64,000 bases of DNA from Mastacembelus armatus. Its lineage: Eukaryota > Chordata > Actinopteri > Synbranchiformes > Mastacembelidae. Each line of letters opens with the position of its first letter. Positions within the stretch are counted from its first letter, which is position 1. The DNA is taken from NCBI RefSeq assembly GCF_900324485.2, contig NC_046650.1, forward strand, positions 5,019,450 to 5,083,449, given 5' to 3'. Both the position numbers and the translations under genes were made by a program. A model generated the notes under the pieces. That model ran no database searches. It was not told the origin of the DNA and saw nothing but the letters and a program-made list of their open reading frames with translations. Shown piece by piece: positions 22,560 through 34,803 of this stretch.

Positions 22560-24740
22560 GAAGATTCACAGGTGAGAAACATCTACAACAATAAAGGTCC
22601 TTCATCTTGGCAGTTTATTTTAAATCATGGAAAATAAATTATATGCATACACAGCATATAAACACCAGTAAAAACACACACTGTTGTCTAAGTATGTGCT
22701 CAATATTTGGTAATGGACTGACCATCATTGTGTGGAATAGAGACAGCAACTTGTATTTTTGAAAACTTACCAAAATTTGTCAAACACGCAAGAAATCCAA
22801 TAGGGAAAAGTTCATTTGTCTCATTGGTATTAAACTCTATGTGGAAACAGATGTCGCGTTGATGAGAGCTTTGAGAACCACACATAATATTACCTGAAAC
22901 TCTCCTGTACTTGGACAGTGGGAGAATCCAAACAAAATCTGAACCCAAAACTTAAAAAATCTGCATAAATACCTGTGATGTTAGTGTAAGTGGAGAATAT
23001 ATGGTGTTGTGCAGTAAAGATGAACCCTGCCTTCAGTAATTAACTTTAAAAGACCTGCCTAAAAGCTTAGATCTTATTTTTATTAACTTCCAATAATTTC
23101 AATATTTAGGGGTCTGCTTGTATCTGCTTGTAATCTGTGTGTTCTGTCCCATGCAGCTGGTGATTGTCTATTTTTTGATGTTTTAGAGGTACAGTATTTA
23201 GCTCAAGTTGCATTCATGTGGGAGTTCAACCTCCTCTATATCCTGCCGACAACCACAATAACTGTTAAGCTGTCAAAGATACAGTGTGTGACGTACTGTG
23301 CAGTACATCATGAATTTGTCATACAGAGCAAGGCACCTGTCCTGCTGGTGCTACTGGAATACTCATGATTTCTTAACCAGGATGAAGTTAACATGCCTTG
23401 CCTCCCTGCCCTTCCCACTGCTGATTACCTGGATCGGGTGTGTTCAGCCAATCAGAAACTGGATGTGCAGGGATAGTTGGAAAACCAGCATGACAGGTGC
23501 CATTGAGGTTACCCCTGATATAGAGTATCTGCCAATCTGCTGACCCTAACCCAAACTAAAAATATTTTCTATGGCTCTTATGACAGTTGCACAGCATTGG
23601 TTTGTGTTTGCTTTTAATAACGAAGTAGGCTAACTACAATATGTCTTAAATAGTTTACTTCCACTAAGTGCAGCTTTGGTTTTTCTTTGCTTTTAGCAAA
23701 AATATTCAAAGTAAACAAACTACAATATGTCTTAAATAGGTTACTTCCACTTAGTGCAGCTTTGTAACAGTAAAACTACAAATGAGTAATGTAATCACAG
23801 TCTCACTTCAGAGTGGTGTAACAGCTTAACTTCACCATTCACAGTAGCAACAAATACAAATCAAACCCTGCCCAGTGCAGCATTATAGGAAAACTTCTGT
23901 AGTCCTGATTTTTTAGGTGTCCTATCAAACTGGTGCTATTGATCGTAGCTCTGTTACTACAACCTCACTAAATGCTCACATTATAACTGAATACTGGATG
24001 GTTTTATTTTCTAATTTAAAATATTTGCACTCAGACATTTTAGCTGTAAATTATTGTCTCCATTTTAAACACCTGTGTGACACCTAATGTAAAACCCAGG
24101 ATCAGGTTTCAGTTCATGCTCATTAGTCCGATACCAGTCAGGGACCCGAGGTGTTTTTTATCTATCTAATCTTTGAGATTGTAATGACTGTAAGAAACTG
24201 TTTGCTAGCTTTGGTGCTAGTGCTGCAGTTCAGGGGTAGACTCTGTGTTTCTGTATACTGGGATGGTAACTTTGATCTGGTGTTAAAGTGGTTTTGTGTT
24301 TCCTGTCCTCGTTAGCACAGATTGTCTGTATGTATTACAGTGGATATTGCTCTGGTTTTATAAAGCTTTAGAAATGTATTCTGTCTTTGTGCACTCACTT
24401 TAGTCTCATGATTGCTCACTTTTAGATTTGGCCCTACATGTCTGTTACATAACCAACAACACTGATAACAGTGACAAGGGAGAAGAAGAATCTCCAGATG
24501 CATGTACTACATGGAGACTGACATAAAGTTAAATAAATAGTGTTAAATCAGTGGCAGCTACACCACAGAGCTGAACGTTAATCAGTGGGAGGAGGAAGTT
24601 TTAAAGTCCTAACAATAGCTATGCTGATGTATTATTGTATTGAAGTCTTCCAATACATATAAAATGTACTTAAAGTACATTAAACATCTTAAACCATAAA
24701 GGTAAACTCCCCTTAATTCAGAAATGGAATTTAAGTATTA
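22560..24740. other. Intergenic between E and F; mostly unrecognised
   Basis: No exon is supported. Apart from the short direct repeat at 23632-23767, I see no named element. Confidence 0.35.
23632..23767. repeat. Short direct repeat, two copies 88 bp apart
   Basis: CTACAATATGTCTTAAATAG followed by TTACTTCCACTAAGTGCAGC occurs at about 23634-23677 and again, with small differences, at about 23721-23763. It looks like a local tandem duplication. Confidence 0.8.
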
Positions 24741-24749
24741 TATTTGTTT

Positions 24750-25126
24750 GGGGGGAGGCACAGTGTTTTAGTGGTTAGCACTGTTGCCTCACAGCAAGAA
24801 GGTTCCTGGTTCGAAACCCATCAGGGGCCTTTCTGTGTGGAGTTTGCATGTTCTCCCTGTGCTTGTGTGGGTTTTCTCCAGGTACTCTGGTTTCCTCCCA
24901 CAGTCCAAAAACATGTATGTCAGGTTGATTGGTGACTCTAAATTGCCCATAGGAGTGAGTGTGAGTGTGTGAGGTTGTTTGTCTCTATGTGGCCCTGTGA
25001 TGGACTGGAGACCTGTCCAGGGTGTACCCCTGCCTTTCACCCAAAGAGAACTGGGATGGGCTCCAGCTGATCCCCGTGACCCTGGTTAAGGAATAATCGG
25101 GTATAGATAATGGATGGATGGATATT
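24750..25126 (+). mobile_element. Near full-length tRNA-derived SINE with (GGAT)n tail
   Basis: The head reads GTGGTTAGCACTGTTGCC, and a good pol III box B, GGTTCGAAACC, lies at 24808-24818. The body holds GTGGAGTTTGCATGTTCTCC and TGGTGACTCTAAATTGCCC, and the 3' part GACCTGTCCAGGGTGTACCC, ending in a GGAT run. This copy is the reference for the truncated tails at 4740, 5115, 32775 and 39390 and the fragments at 90 and 11975. Confidence 0.8.
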
Positions 25127-25459
25127 CATGTGGGAAAGAGCATTTTATATGCTGTTGGGTAATTATGTCTGCATTGCATCCTGAGGGCTGCAGCCATACT
25201 GTAGACTGAACACTCTTTTGCACACACATGTACTTTGCAAGTTGTTTATATTTGGTTTATTTCCATTTTTATGCACACAAAATGAACATAAGCCACTTGA
25301 ATGAAAACCACAGAAGATAAAATACAGAAGACAAGTCCTTTATGGACTTGGCCTTGGAGAGGGTTAAAAATGTTCACATTTCTGAAATATAGAGACGTTT
25401 TATCTACTTATGACTTAAAGGAAAGACTAAGACAATATCATCTCACAACATGGCATGTT

Positions 25460-26933
25460 CTACTGCCTTACACTGGTGTACACACATTCACTGTTGGTGT
25501 TGTTCTTCTGTCTTCTTGATGTGTTGGGCAGGTTAACACTTAAAGCAGCATAATGGAGGTTGTCTGCATCTTGGTAACCCTGGTAACAACATATATATGT
25601 ATATATATATATATATATATATGAGTAGATTACAATATGGTTCTTAATTAATACAAGTTAAACAAAAGAGAAAGAGACTCACCTCTGAATTTTTTGTGCT
25701 GGTAGCTGTAAATCTTGCTTGAGGCTCTGCTTGTGAAACAGAAAAACTTTTACTAAAAAAACTAATTCAATGAAAACAAGCTGTAAGATACAAAACAGTA
25801 CCACTTACCGTCAGTTTTGCAGCTGTTTGCCTTGTTTTTCTTGTATACCATGCAAGCCAGTAAAAGAGTGAGGATGCTGGTGAATGTCACAGCTCCACTC
25901 AAAAAATGCACCAACATGGTAGCCTCATCTGCAAATTCAGTCAATGGGAGAATGTATGAATTAGAATTTGTTAAGGAAGTGTGTGTTCATCCAGTGATGT
26001 AGCCTCTTCTAGAAAATTACCTACCTTCAACGTTCAGCCTGGTCCCGTTCCCAAACAGTACGCTTCCACATGAGGCAACAGCACAGTAGTAGGTCCCAGC
26101 ATCAGACACATTCAGGCTGTTCATTGGCAGGTTGTAGACACAGGAGTGAGTTTGTGTCTCAGGTTTCCTCTCACACTGATCATTGCTGCCTCCATGGGTG
26201 TAAATGAGTCCTGGATGAGCTTGTCCAGAGTGTTTGAACCAGTAAACCCTGTGTTCTCCATCACAGGTCCCAGTGTGTACTGTACAGCCCAGAGTCACAG
26301 AGCCTCCTGGCTGGATGCTCTCAGATGCTGACTGATGCACCTGAGCTGGGATGTTCAAACCTGAGCCCTGCACGCTGACAACAGTGCCCTCCACAAATTC
26401 AAACATAAATGAAATGCCACTGGCACAATAATAAGTACCTGAGTCAGAATTTTGCAGATTTTTTATATTCAAGTGATTTTTACCAAGTTCAGTATGTAAT
26501 GTGAAGCGTTCATTGTCCTTGAATTCATTGTAAAAAGTGCCATTTTCATCATATTTATAGGTAATAGAAATAAGCTGTATCTTCTGTTCCAGTGTTTGCT
26601 TAAACCAGTAATACCGTGCAGTTTCACTGTCGTAGAAACATTTTAAAGTCAAGTTGTCTCCAATAGTAGCTGATATAAAGCCACCCATCTCATGACCACT
26701 CGTAGGTTTTTTCAAATCATTCATATTAGCTGAAGTGAAATGGGAGACAAGCAAATATGTTAATTCATTTTATGGGACTTAATTGATATTGTAATCAAAA
26801 AAACTAAAAGGCGAGTACTTATATTCAGAATGCATATATATTAAAACAAACTGCCTTTATAAGACCACAACTCACCCATTTTCCCCAGGAACAGACTTGT
26901 CAGATAGAAAACAAACTTTAAAGGTGTCGTCAT
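25460..26933 (-). CDS. nitr: NITR gene F, inhibitory-type receptor
   Basis: Predicted 348-aa receptor. Exons are 26933-26876, 26729-26025, 25928-25809, 25726-25683 and 25579-25460. The V domain has LKCFYDSETARYYWFKQ, DSGTYYC and FVEGTVVSVQ. The I domain is the cluster type with six cysteines and FGNGTRLNVE. The membrane exon (MLVHFLSGAVTFTSILTLLL) differs from D/E/G. The tail has LHYAAL and CVYTSV, the clearest textbook ITIM pair in the window. AATAAA is seen at 25261-25256. An (AT)n microsatellite lies in the last intron. Confidence 0.92.
25594..25621. repeat. (AT)n microsatellite in the last intron of gene F
   Basis: A run of TA dinucleotides lies between the two tail exons. Confidence 0.9.
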
Positions 26934-27001
26934 GTTGAAATTGCCGTGTGGAATGAAAAGAACCTCAATACATTCTCCACTCTTCAGACCAGACTGTGTT
27001 T

Positions 27002-27009
27002 GATTGGCC
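27002..27009 (-). promoter_or_regulatory. Inverted CCAAT box upstream of gene F
   Basis: GGCCAATC lies about 69 bp before the ATG of F. A CACATG site follows further upstream (near 27029), as in several paralogues. Confidence 0.6.
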
Positions 27010-27139
27010 AACCAGACAACATTCATCACATGATGCCTGCCACCTACAGTATCAGTTTGTTCTTTGAAAAGAAGAAGAGAGGTGTCTGAAGCACTTAAAG
27101 GCTCCCCACTCTTATTACTTCTACAATAACTCAAAAATG

Positions 27140-29170
27140 GATGCCTTATGTACAGAAAAGACAGTTAGGTCAGCCTTTGGGAATCGAGTGATTGTCACTA
27201 TGTTGAGCAGACCACATGCACGCATGATGTTTTAGTAATAATTTGCCAACTAATTGCAAATTGCAACCATGTTGTATTGATCTATATACCAGTGCAACAT
27301 GATTGCAATTTGGAGGACAACGTACGCGTCCTTTATTTCAGTTTATTCGGATCATAAAATAATTTCTTGGAATTTGAGTAGTTTATTTATAGTCGAGATC
27401 AAGTGTGAAAACTCATTTAGATGGCTTGTTTCCTAAATAAACAAATTTTCTGAAATTTTCCGGTCAGTTTTCTAATGCCACGTCAATATAGTGTGATGGT
27501 GAACAAAAAGATTTTGAACATCAAAGCTCTGGAAAATCACGTTTGGAATCTGAAGTGCACATCCACGGAGCACGTAATCTTAAGGAGTTACATGAGAGGC
27601 CGCATTCAGATCCACTTGAACCACGTGTAACAAATGCAGCCCTCCCACTGATTGGAAGGGGGACAGTTGTGAATGGCTCAAGGATGGTGCAAAAACAGAG
27701 GGTAGAAAAAACATATTTGGTAAAAATGGTAATTACTTATTTTGCTTCAATGCTATGCAACCTCATCCAGAAAGCCACTGCTTTGACCACACACATATAT
27801 GATAGTGAAAAACTGAAGTTATGTGGTACTGTCTTTTTCACCAGTAGTGTGACAGTTATAAAATTCTGTCTAATCTTAAGTATTGTTAACCTTTACTCAA
27901 TTGTTTTGTGTTTGATAAACCTTTAAACACATCAATCTGGTGCTTCAACTAGACTTCCTGGATTGTATTTTCTTGTCTCACCAGTATCTTAAACATCACA
28001 CCCCACCAACGCAGCCCCCTGATGCAGGGCTGTTTTCGGTCTGAGTGTCCGCTCAGAGTGCAGGCATCTCTACATCCTGCTGAAAACCACAAAGGTTGCT
28101 GCAGTGAGAGACACACAGCAAAATGTCTGCAATATAAGCTCAGCGGGCCTCAGTGTAATGGCTGCTTCATCAGTGAGTGCCTGGGTGTGTTCACACCAGG
28201 CCCACACCTGAAGTCATGTGGACGAATTTACCATAATATTTTCTAAAGAACAGTTATTGTTAAATTTTATTTGATATTATTATTGCAACAAGATGCCTGA
28301 TCCTCTGTTCCTTCAGTTTATTATGAAAAAACGGCAACAAACATTATTGTAACTGTACCTCCTGCAATTCCACCAGAAAAAAAGATAATTTTGTTGCATT
28401 TCTTTATGTTAAGTGCAGCAATTTTACAGCCTCCCTAATGTAGCACAGTGCTGGAAGCAGGGGAAATGACAGGCCTCCATAGACACTACAAAGTCATTCA
28501 ACACCCCATTAACTGTCTTGTTTACATGTTCTGTCACATTAGTTCACAGGCCAGCGGCTCAGCCTTCAAAGATTCACCTGGGTCATAATCAGTGTTAGTG
28601 GTAATACTGGACTGTGCACAGTCTTTTCATCCTGCCATTAAATATTTACACTGTTAACTATGTACCATTAAACACACAAGATGAAGTAAGTGAGCATCTG
28701 TGAAAGTCCTATTCAATTCATCAGATTTTGCTAACTCTGTTGGCCTGACGAAGGTGAAGACAGCCACGTGCATCCACTGATACACGCTGAGTCTCACTGG
28801 CTCGTGCTTGTGCCCTGTGACACCACTGAGTCTAAGGTACAGCTACCAGTGTTGAGTCCAGATGTCTGTTGCGATCTCTACTGTGCAGTGGTTGTTTAAT
28901 CATGATCTGTACTGGTGGTACAGATCATGTGGGATTTTGGTTTAGAGGTAATGATGTTTCTGCAGATCATGTTTAGAGTTCGTATACCGTCCACCCACGC
29001 ATTTTTTTTAAACAATCTGTACATGGCTTGAATAAAACGATTAGATTATGAATGACACAAAATGCATTTGGTTGAAAACTATATATATTAAAACAAAAAA
29101 GCAACAAATTAAATTGTAATTTTTATTATGGCCTTTCCCTTCTTGTACATCAGTGAACTAAAAGGCTCAA
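27140..29170. other. Intergenic between F and G; nothing recognised
   Basis: No exon or named repeat is supported. A small hairpin lies at 28901-28929. The patch at 28020-28200 is GC-richer than its surroundings and remains unexplained. Confidence 0.35.
28901..28929. repeat. Perfect 12-bp inverted repeat, 5-nt loop
   Basis: CATGATCTGTAC and GTACAGATCATG flank TGGTG. It could be a chance hairpin; no element ends are visible around it. Confidence 0.7.
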
Positions 29171-29179
29171 AAGAAAGAA

Positions 29180-29340
29180 AGGTGTGAAGACATCCTGCTT
29201 GACACCACACAGACATGAAAACCGAGAGCACAGGACTGTGAATATGCATGTGACCAACAGCAGAGCATGCATCTCATGTTTGAACTGCAGACCACAAGGG
29301 AGGCTATAAAAAGATTCTTATCTCCGTGAGTTTGTAGCAG
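29180..29340. other. Weak copy of the conserved block found downstream of genes H and I-K
   Basis: GACCACAAGGGAGGCTATAAAAAGATTCTTATC aligns in part with the block at 33058-33215 and at 38025-38200 (GACCACACAG, GGCTAAAAAAAGATCCTCA). It lies about 330-490 bp beyond the stop of gene G. Confidence 0.4.
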
Positions 29341-29672
29341 CATGTTGAACAAATGTAAAGATAATAAATATTTTCCAGTACAGTGGATTAGATTTTTTTT
29401 TTAGTTTCATAACATATGGGCTGTTTGTGTGATGCACAGTAAATGGTACATTTTATGTTTTCAGTAGTACAACACTTTACCTATAGAGTAGGTACAGTGG
29501 AAATATGGGACCTTTGCTAACACATGAAAAAAAACCTCACCTCAAACAGCTGTATTGTCATTGTGCCACACTCTAAAGCAGCCTGAGGCATTTACATTCA
29601 TTACATTCATGTGTAACTGTTGTCGTTAAAAAATATTATGACTCAAAACACTTAAAGAACAGATCAAATAGT

Positions 29673-31140
29673 TTATTTCCTTATAGGAGAATATATACAA
29701 GTGGTGTCATCCTTCTGCCTTCTTGCTTGGTCGGACCGGTGTTCCCTCAAAGCAGCGTAATGAACATTGTCTGCATCTTGGTAACCCTATAAGAACGTAT
29801 CAGTGAATCACAATATGGTACATTAAATAAACAGGAACACATCCACAGAGCATGTAACTTTTCCAGACAACACGTATGGACGATAATTTAGCTGTTTGTT
29901 TGAATAGAAAATATATTTACCTCTGCATTTGCTGTGGAGGAAGCTGGAAACTGTACTTGAGACTCTGGGAAAGAGAAAAAAGTTTTTTTTTTAAAGCCCT
30001 GTTTATTAAATACAACATCTAAGATACAAACAGTATCACTCACCTCTACATTGGCAGTTTCTTTTGCTGATCTTATACACAGATAGAGCCAGTAAAACAA
30101 CCAGGATGGTGGTGATTGTCAAAGCTCCACTCAAGAAATACACAAGATATTTGGGAGAGTTCTCCTTATCTGTAGAGTTAAACTTAATGTTGATGGAAGA
30201 TTTGATTAAGGAGTTATTATAATTATTTCCCTGCTAGAATTTTATTGTACTTGCCTGCTGGGTCTTTCTTGGTCCCGTTCCCAAACAGCATGTTTGCACA
30301 TGAGACAACAGCACAGTAGTAGGTCCCAGCATCAGACACATTCAGGCTGTTCATCGGCAGGTTGTAGACACAGGAGTGAGTTTGTGTCTCAGGTTTCCTC
30401 TCACACTGATCATTGCTGCCTCCATGGGTGTAAATGAGTCCTGGATGAGCTTTTCCAGAGTGTTTGAACCAGTAAACCCTGTGTTCTCCATCACAGGTCC
30501 CAGTGTGTACTGTACAGTTCAGAGTCACAGAGCCTCCTGGCTGGATGCTCTCAGATGCTGACTGATGCACCTGAGCTGGGATGTTCAAACCTGAGCCCTG
30601 CACGCTGAGAGTAACACCCTCCACAAATTCAAACTGGTATGAAATGCAACCTATACAGTAATAAGTAGCTGAGTCTGAAATTTGTAAATCTGAGATTTTC
30701 AAATGATTTTTATTGTGTGAAGTTTCTAGTGAGAATCGGGGATTGTTCTTGAATTCATCTTTAAACTCGTATTTGTCGTATTTAAAGACAGCAGAGAGTT
30801 GCTTTGGTTTATGTCCCAGAGTCTGTTTATACCAATAAAACATTGCTGCTACATTACTTTCATAGAAACATCGTAAAGTCACATTGTCACCAATATTAGC
30901 TGATATAAAACCGCTGTCTTGACGCACAGATGGAGACACATTAACTTGAGTTGCCAGGGCTGATGGTAAAAAACAGATAGTGTGTGCAGTTAATGCCATG
31001 ATTTTAGTTTACCACAATGAATGCAACAATATTTAGAAATTCCATCTGCAGGGATGTAAATGTATCTACAAAAATCCCACCTTACCTGTTTTCCACAACA
31101 ACAGACAAGTCAGAAATAAAGCAAACTCCAGAGATGTCAT
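29673..31140 (-). CDS. nitr: NITR gene G, inhibitory-type receptor with a GC-AG intron
   Basis: Predicted 347-aa receptor. Exons are 31140-31086, 30959-30255, 30169-30044, 29964-29921 and 29786-29673. The V domain has LRCFYESNVAAMFYWYKQ, DSATYYC and FVEGVTLSVQ. The I domain ends FGNGTKKDPAG and, as in D, the exon closes with CAG before a GCAAGT donor. I, intron and membrane exon match D closely, but V and both tail exons do not. The tail is shorter (38 codons), with VHYAAL and CIYSPI. The stop codon lies within an AATAAA (29677-29672). Confidence 0.9.
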
Positions 31141-31212
31141 TGTGATTAAAATGTCTTGATGAATGTAGCTAATCTCGGTACGTTCTCTACTGTTAGGGTG
31201 ATGACTGCATTT

Positions 31213-31220
31213 GATTGGCT
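31213..31220 (-). promoter_or_regulatory. Inverted CCAAT box upstream of gene G
   Basis: AGCCAATC on the minus strand lies about 73 bp before the ATG of G. Confidence 0.55.
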
Positions 31221-31379
31221 CACAGGCAGTGACACTGAATGTCCTATTTTGGAAACAGTATGCACATGTTCAGCGCTCCCTCTCTTAACAGCTGTGGTTA
31301 TGGAGTCAAGACATGTGGAGGGTTACCAGAGTCACGATTATAACTTATAAGCCTGACCTTTCAAATCACTAAAAGTGCA

Positions 31380-32770
31380 GTGGAGTCCAGTTTGGCTCAA
31401 TTGGAGTTGTTTAGTTTACACATCACTCCATGGCCAACATTTAGAGCAAGAACAGATGGTTTTTGAGAACCAAGCGAAACAATTATGCAAGAAGTGTGAC
31501 AGAACTTTTGCCAAGAGTGGAAATGGGTGGGGGAATATTTGAAGTATTTGTAGATCTGCTAAATCTCACCTATGGTGTTGCATTAAAGTACAGAGTGTAC
31601 TTCAAACAGCTCAGATAAACATGGCATTTCACTCAGTATTGGTAACCAGGATCTGTTGTGAAGTGTAATTCCTGCCTACACCTCATTCCTCCCACTTTTG
31701 CTGTACAAATGTAAAATACAACCTGCTTCATGTCCTTCAACAGTTCACTTGCTGCACAATGGCAAAATATTTGTCACAACAAATTCAATTGTTTTTATGT
31801 CATAGTTTTCACATACACTGTTTCTTCCTGTCATAAGCCCTGCTATGTAGTTTCCACCAATGGAAAGGTGTATACTCACATACCACCTTCACCACAATAG
31901 TGATAAAGGTGAATGGTGAATGTTGGCTATATTCAAAGGTTTTTTTTTTACACCTACACTACTTGGTAGACTTCAAACTTTAAACTAAATTATTGCTCAA
32001 CCCAAGCTTGTTTGTGCCAATTACTAGCTGTTATGACATTTCACAGGATATGTGAAGGTTTTGACTTACTAACCTTTGACTTTCCATTAGAGGAAAGAGG
32101 TTTACTGAAGTGACCAGGGTTCATTGGCTGTGCAGCATGGACACCTGTACCAAATTTCATGGTAATCCCATCAGAATATTTTTTTTAACCTGTCCTGTCC
32201 ACCTGATTGGCATAAAGTATTGAGGCTCTGGATGCCTTGTTGAGCCAACAGAGTTGTGTTTCCAAGAGGTGTTGAACCAACAGAACCAATAGATCTTGTT
32301 TATTTTGATGATGCCAGCTACATGAAAAGTCACAGTGGGGGAACAAAAGGGATAGTGATAGAGAAAGAACTATAATAATAATGATTATAATGTTAAGAAT
32401 ACAATTTACAGTGTCAGCAATGAGGCTTGAGATGACAGCTTACATAAAATATGTCTATATGAATATGTGAATGTGTGAGGTGCATGATAACCTAAGATGC
32501 AATTAAAATGAGGAGGCAGCCACGGAAAGGATATCTCCTAGGTGGAGATCCGCCATCTTCCTCCCTATGCCTTCCATGTTTAATATGCATTTCAAATTGT
32601 GGGACAGACAATCCAGAGGGCAGACAGAGGACAGAACCACCCTAGACCATGACCCATCACCTCATTTAGGGTTAGGATATAAAAAAACAGCACAGTGCCA
32701 CGCTCTAAGTAATGCTGGTTTTGAAGGTTCTTCATAATAATGTTGTTGACAAAAGGTAATTGGATGCTTG
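31380..32770. other. Intergenic between G and H; nothing recognised
   Basis: No supportable exon or named repeat. Confidence 0.35.
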
Positions 32771-32774
32771 GAAA

Positions 32775-32922
32775 TTGTTAAAACTGGTGACCTGTCCAGG
32801 GTGTACCCCTGCCTTTCACCCAAACAGAGGTGGGATAGGCTCCAGCAGATCTCTGTGACCCTAATTATGAATAAGTGGGTATAGATGATGGATGGATGGA
32901 TGGATGGATGGATGGATGGATG
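32775..32922 (+). mobile_element. 5'-truncated SINE tail
   Basis: GGTGACCTGTCCAGGGTGTA through GTGACCCTAATTATGAATAA and a long GGAT run matches the 3' part of the SINE at 24750-25126. AATTGTT occurs near both ends (about 32765 and 32926) and may be part of the target duplication. Confidence 0.75.
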
Positions 32923-33057
32923 AATAATTGTTCAAGAGCTGTCGCATGTAGATTACTTGTGATAATTTTATTAAACCCTTTTATTAAACCCTGTTTTATG
33001 TTTTTGACACTGATTAAATGATAAAATATTTTTAAACAGTAAATAGACTACAGTAAC

Positions 33058-33215
33058 TGTGTGGCAGACTGGCCCGAAAACACTGCACAGACTTCCTGTT
33101 TGAAACCACACAGAGAGCAGAGTGTACCAAAGTGGTACATGACTGAAGTATACTAAGAGCTGCTCTGACAGCCGACCACACAGAGGCTAAAAAAAGATCC
33201 TCACAACTCTGGGTT
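33058..33215. other. Conserved noncoding block downstream of gene H
   Basis: AAAACACTGCACAGACTTCC and GGCTAAAAAAAGATCCTCAC are kept, with moderate divergence, at 38025-38200 and its copies at about 42057 and 46090, each downstream of an NITR gene. The block is not inside any predicted exon. It may be an old duplicated flank or a regulatory element. Confidence 0.5.
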
Positions 33216-33489
33216 TTTCTTCCTCCAAATGCATTTGTCATCATATTAGTGAGTTGGTCACTCACTATCTGACTGATTGCTCCCTGACATGTTCGGCGTG
33301 TGTGATTAGAAATGACGTGTTTATGATTCTGGTTTCCATCATGCTATGAGAAGGCTGGCCCCCACTGTTTCTGAGCATGTAACTGTGTCCAGAAGGAATC
33401 TCTTCAGTTTGCTTTAAGTTATCAGTGGCTTGCTGATCATGGCCCTATTAGATTTTAGAAACTATAGTACATGTGAAGATGCTAGTTGT

Positions 33490-34460
33490 CTCACTTTTGA
33501 TGGGCTTGATTTGCTTGTGCTTTGGTAAGTAACCACTACCAATAACCCAGTAACATTACGTTTCACTTTCTGTTCAGTGTGGCTCTCTTGCTTTCTCATG
33601 TTCTCTACTGCCTTCCCTCTTTGCTTTTCCTTTTTATTTTCTTGCTTTTTTTAAACAAGAATTTTTTTATCTCTACTTTCAGCCAAGGAGCAAAGGGACT
33701 AATGTATATTTTAAGAGAAGGAGAAATCACACCTGAAGCAAGAAAGGTATTTTTTTTAAACCAAACTGCGTCCTCCAGTGTGCAACCCCTTGATAACAAC
33801 TCATCTTCTTGCACCAATGTCAAAGCTATGGCGTTACATCAATGTCAAAACTAACAAGAGCAAAAACAAAAATATATAAACCTGCTGGTTTAAACAGTTC
33901 AGGAGTGCAAATATCCCACTTGCAAGCACAAATGTGAAATTTACATGTAGAAAAATATCGATCGGGCACAGATAGTGGTTAAGGGAAATCCACGTCATCA
34001 AATGGAGAGGGCAAAAAAATCTGGGGAGGAAAAAAATCCAGTTTGAGCGTGATATTGTGATGACCACACAGTTATTTCTGTGTGTGCGAAATTTAAAGTT
34101 GTGCTCACAAGCAGGATATTTGTGCTCATGTACTGTTAAAATGTGCATTGTGTCTGATTTGCTCGTGCTTTACTAAGTAACCACTAACAAGAACCCAGTA
34201 ACGTTACGTTTCACTTTCTGTTCAGTGAGGCTCTCTTCTTTCTCATAGTCTCTACTGCCTTCCCTTCGGCTTTTTCTTTTTGTTGTCTTGCTCTTTTTCA
34301 AACTAGAAACGTTTCTCTAGTTTAAGCTAAGGAGCAACTGGACAAATGTATATATTTGAGAAAAAAGCTAATCACAGCTGAATCAACAAACAAATTTGTG
34401 ACGAAATGCACAAACTGCATCCTCCAGTGTGCAGCCAGTCTTCCAGTGCACCAATATCAA
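33490..34460. repeat. Diverged direct duplication, two copies about 650 bp apart
   Basis: GTTACGTTTCACTTTCTGTT (or ATTACG in the first copy) with flanking TTGATTTGCTTGTGCTTTGG and TCTCTACTGCCTTCCC occurs at 33500-33640 and again at 34150-34290. The match continues weakly to about 33840 and 34460. Confidence 0.7.
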
Positions 34461-34556
34461 GGCTGAAGTCATGCTCACTGAATGAGACTCAGAGTCACTA
34501 TGACAAAAACAGATCCCAGTCAGAGGGGGTAAGAAACAGGCAGTTGTGGTTATGTA

Positions 34557-34597
34557 CTGTCATCATGTAGACATTCTAAATGTCTACATGATGACAG
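34557..34597. repeat. Perfect 19-bp inverted repeat with 3-nt loop
   Basis: CTGTCATCATGTAGACATT and its exact reverse complement are separated by CTA. It lies about 210 bp beyond the stop of gene H and might fold in the 3' region of that transcript. Confidence 0.85.
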
Positions 34598-34803
34598 GTT
34601 CTACTTTATAAAAAAAGGATGAGTGGTAATTGTACACTATAAACAACACTTCCAGGTAGAGCAGAAATGTGGCCCCTATGACAACATACAATTGATCATA
34701 TTTAATCAATAAAAGTCTGACAACAGTGCTTCTATTTGGAGAAAAAAACTCCATGGTATAACTTGGTAGACACATTTAAAAACTCACTTATTTACGTCCT
34801 GTT

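Noticed and set aside
27543-27926. 127-codon plus-strand frame
   Set aside because: No recognised family and no flanking exon signals; treated as chance.
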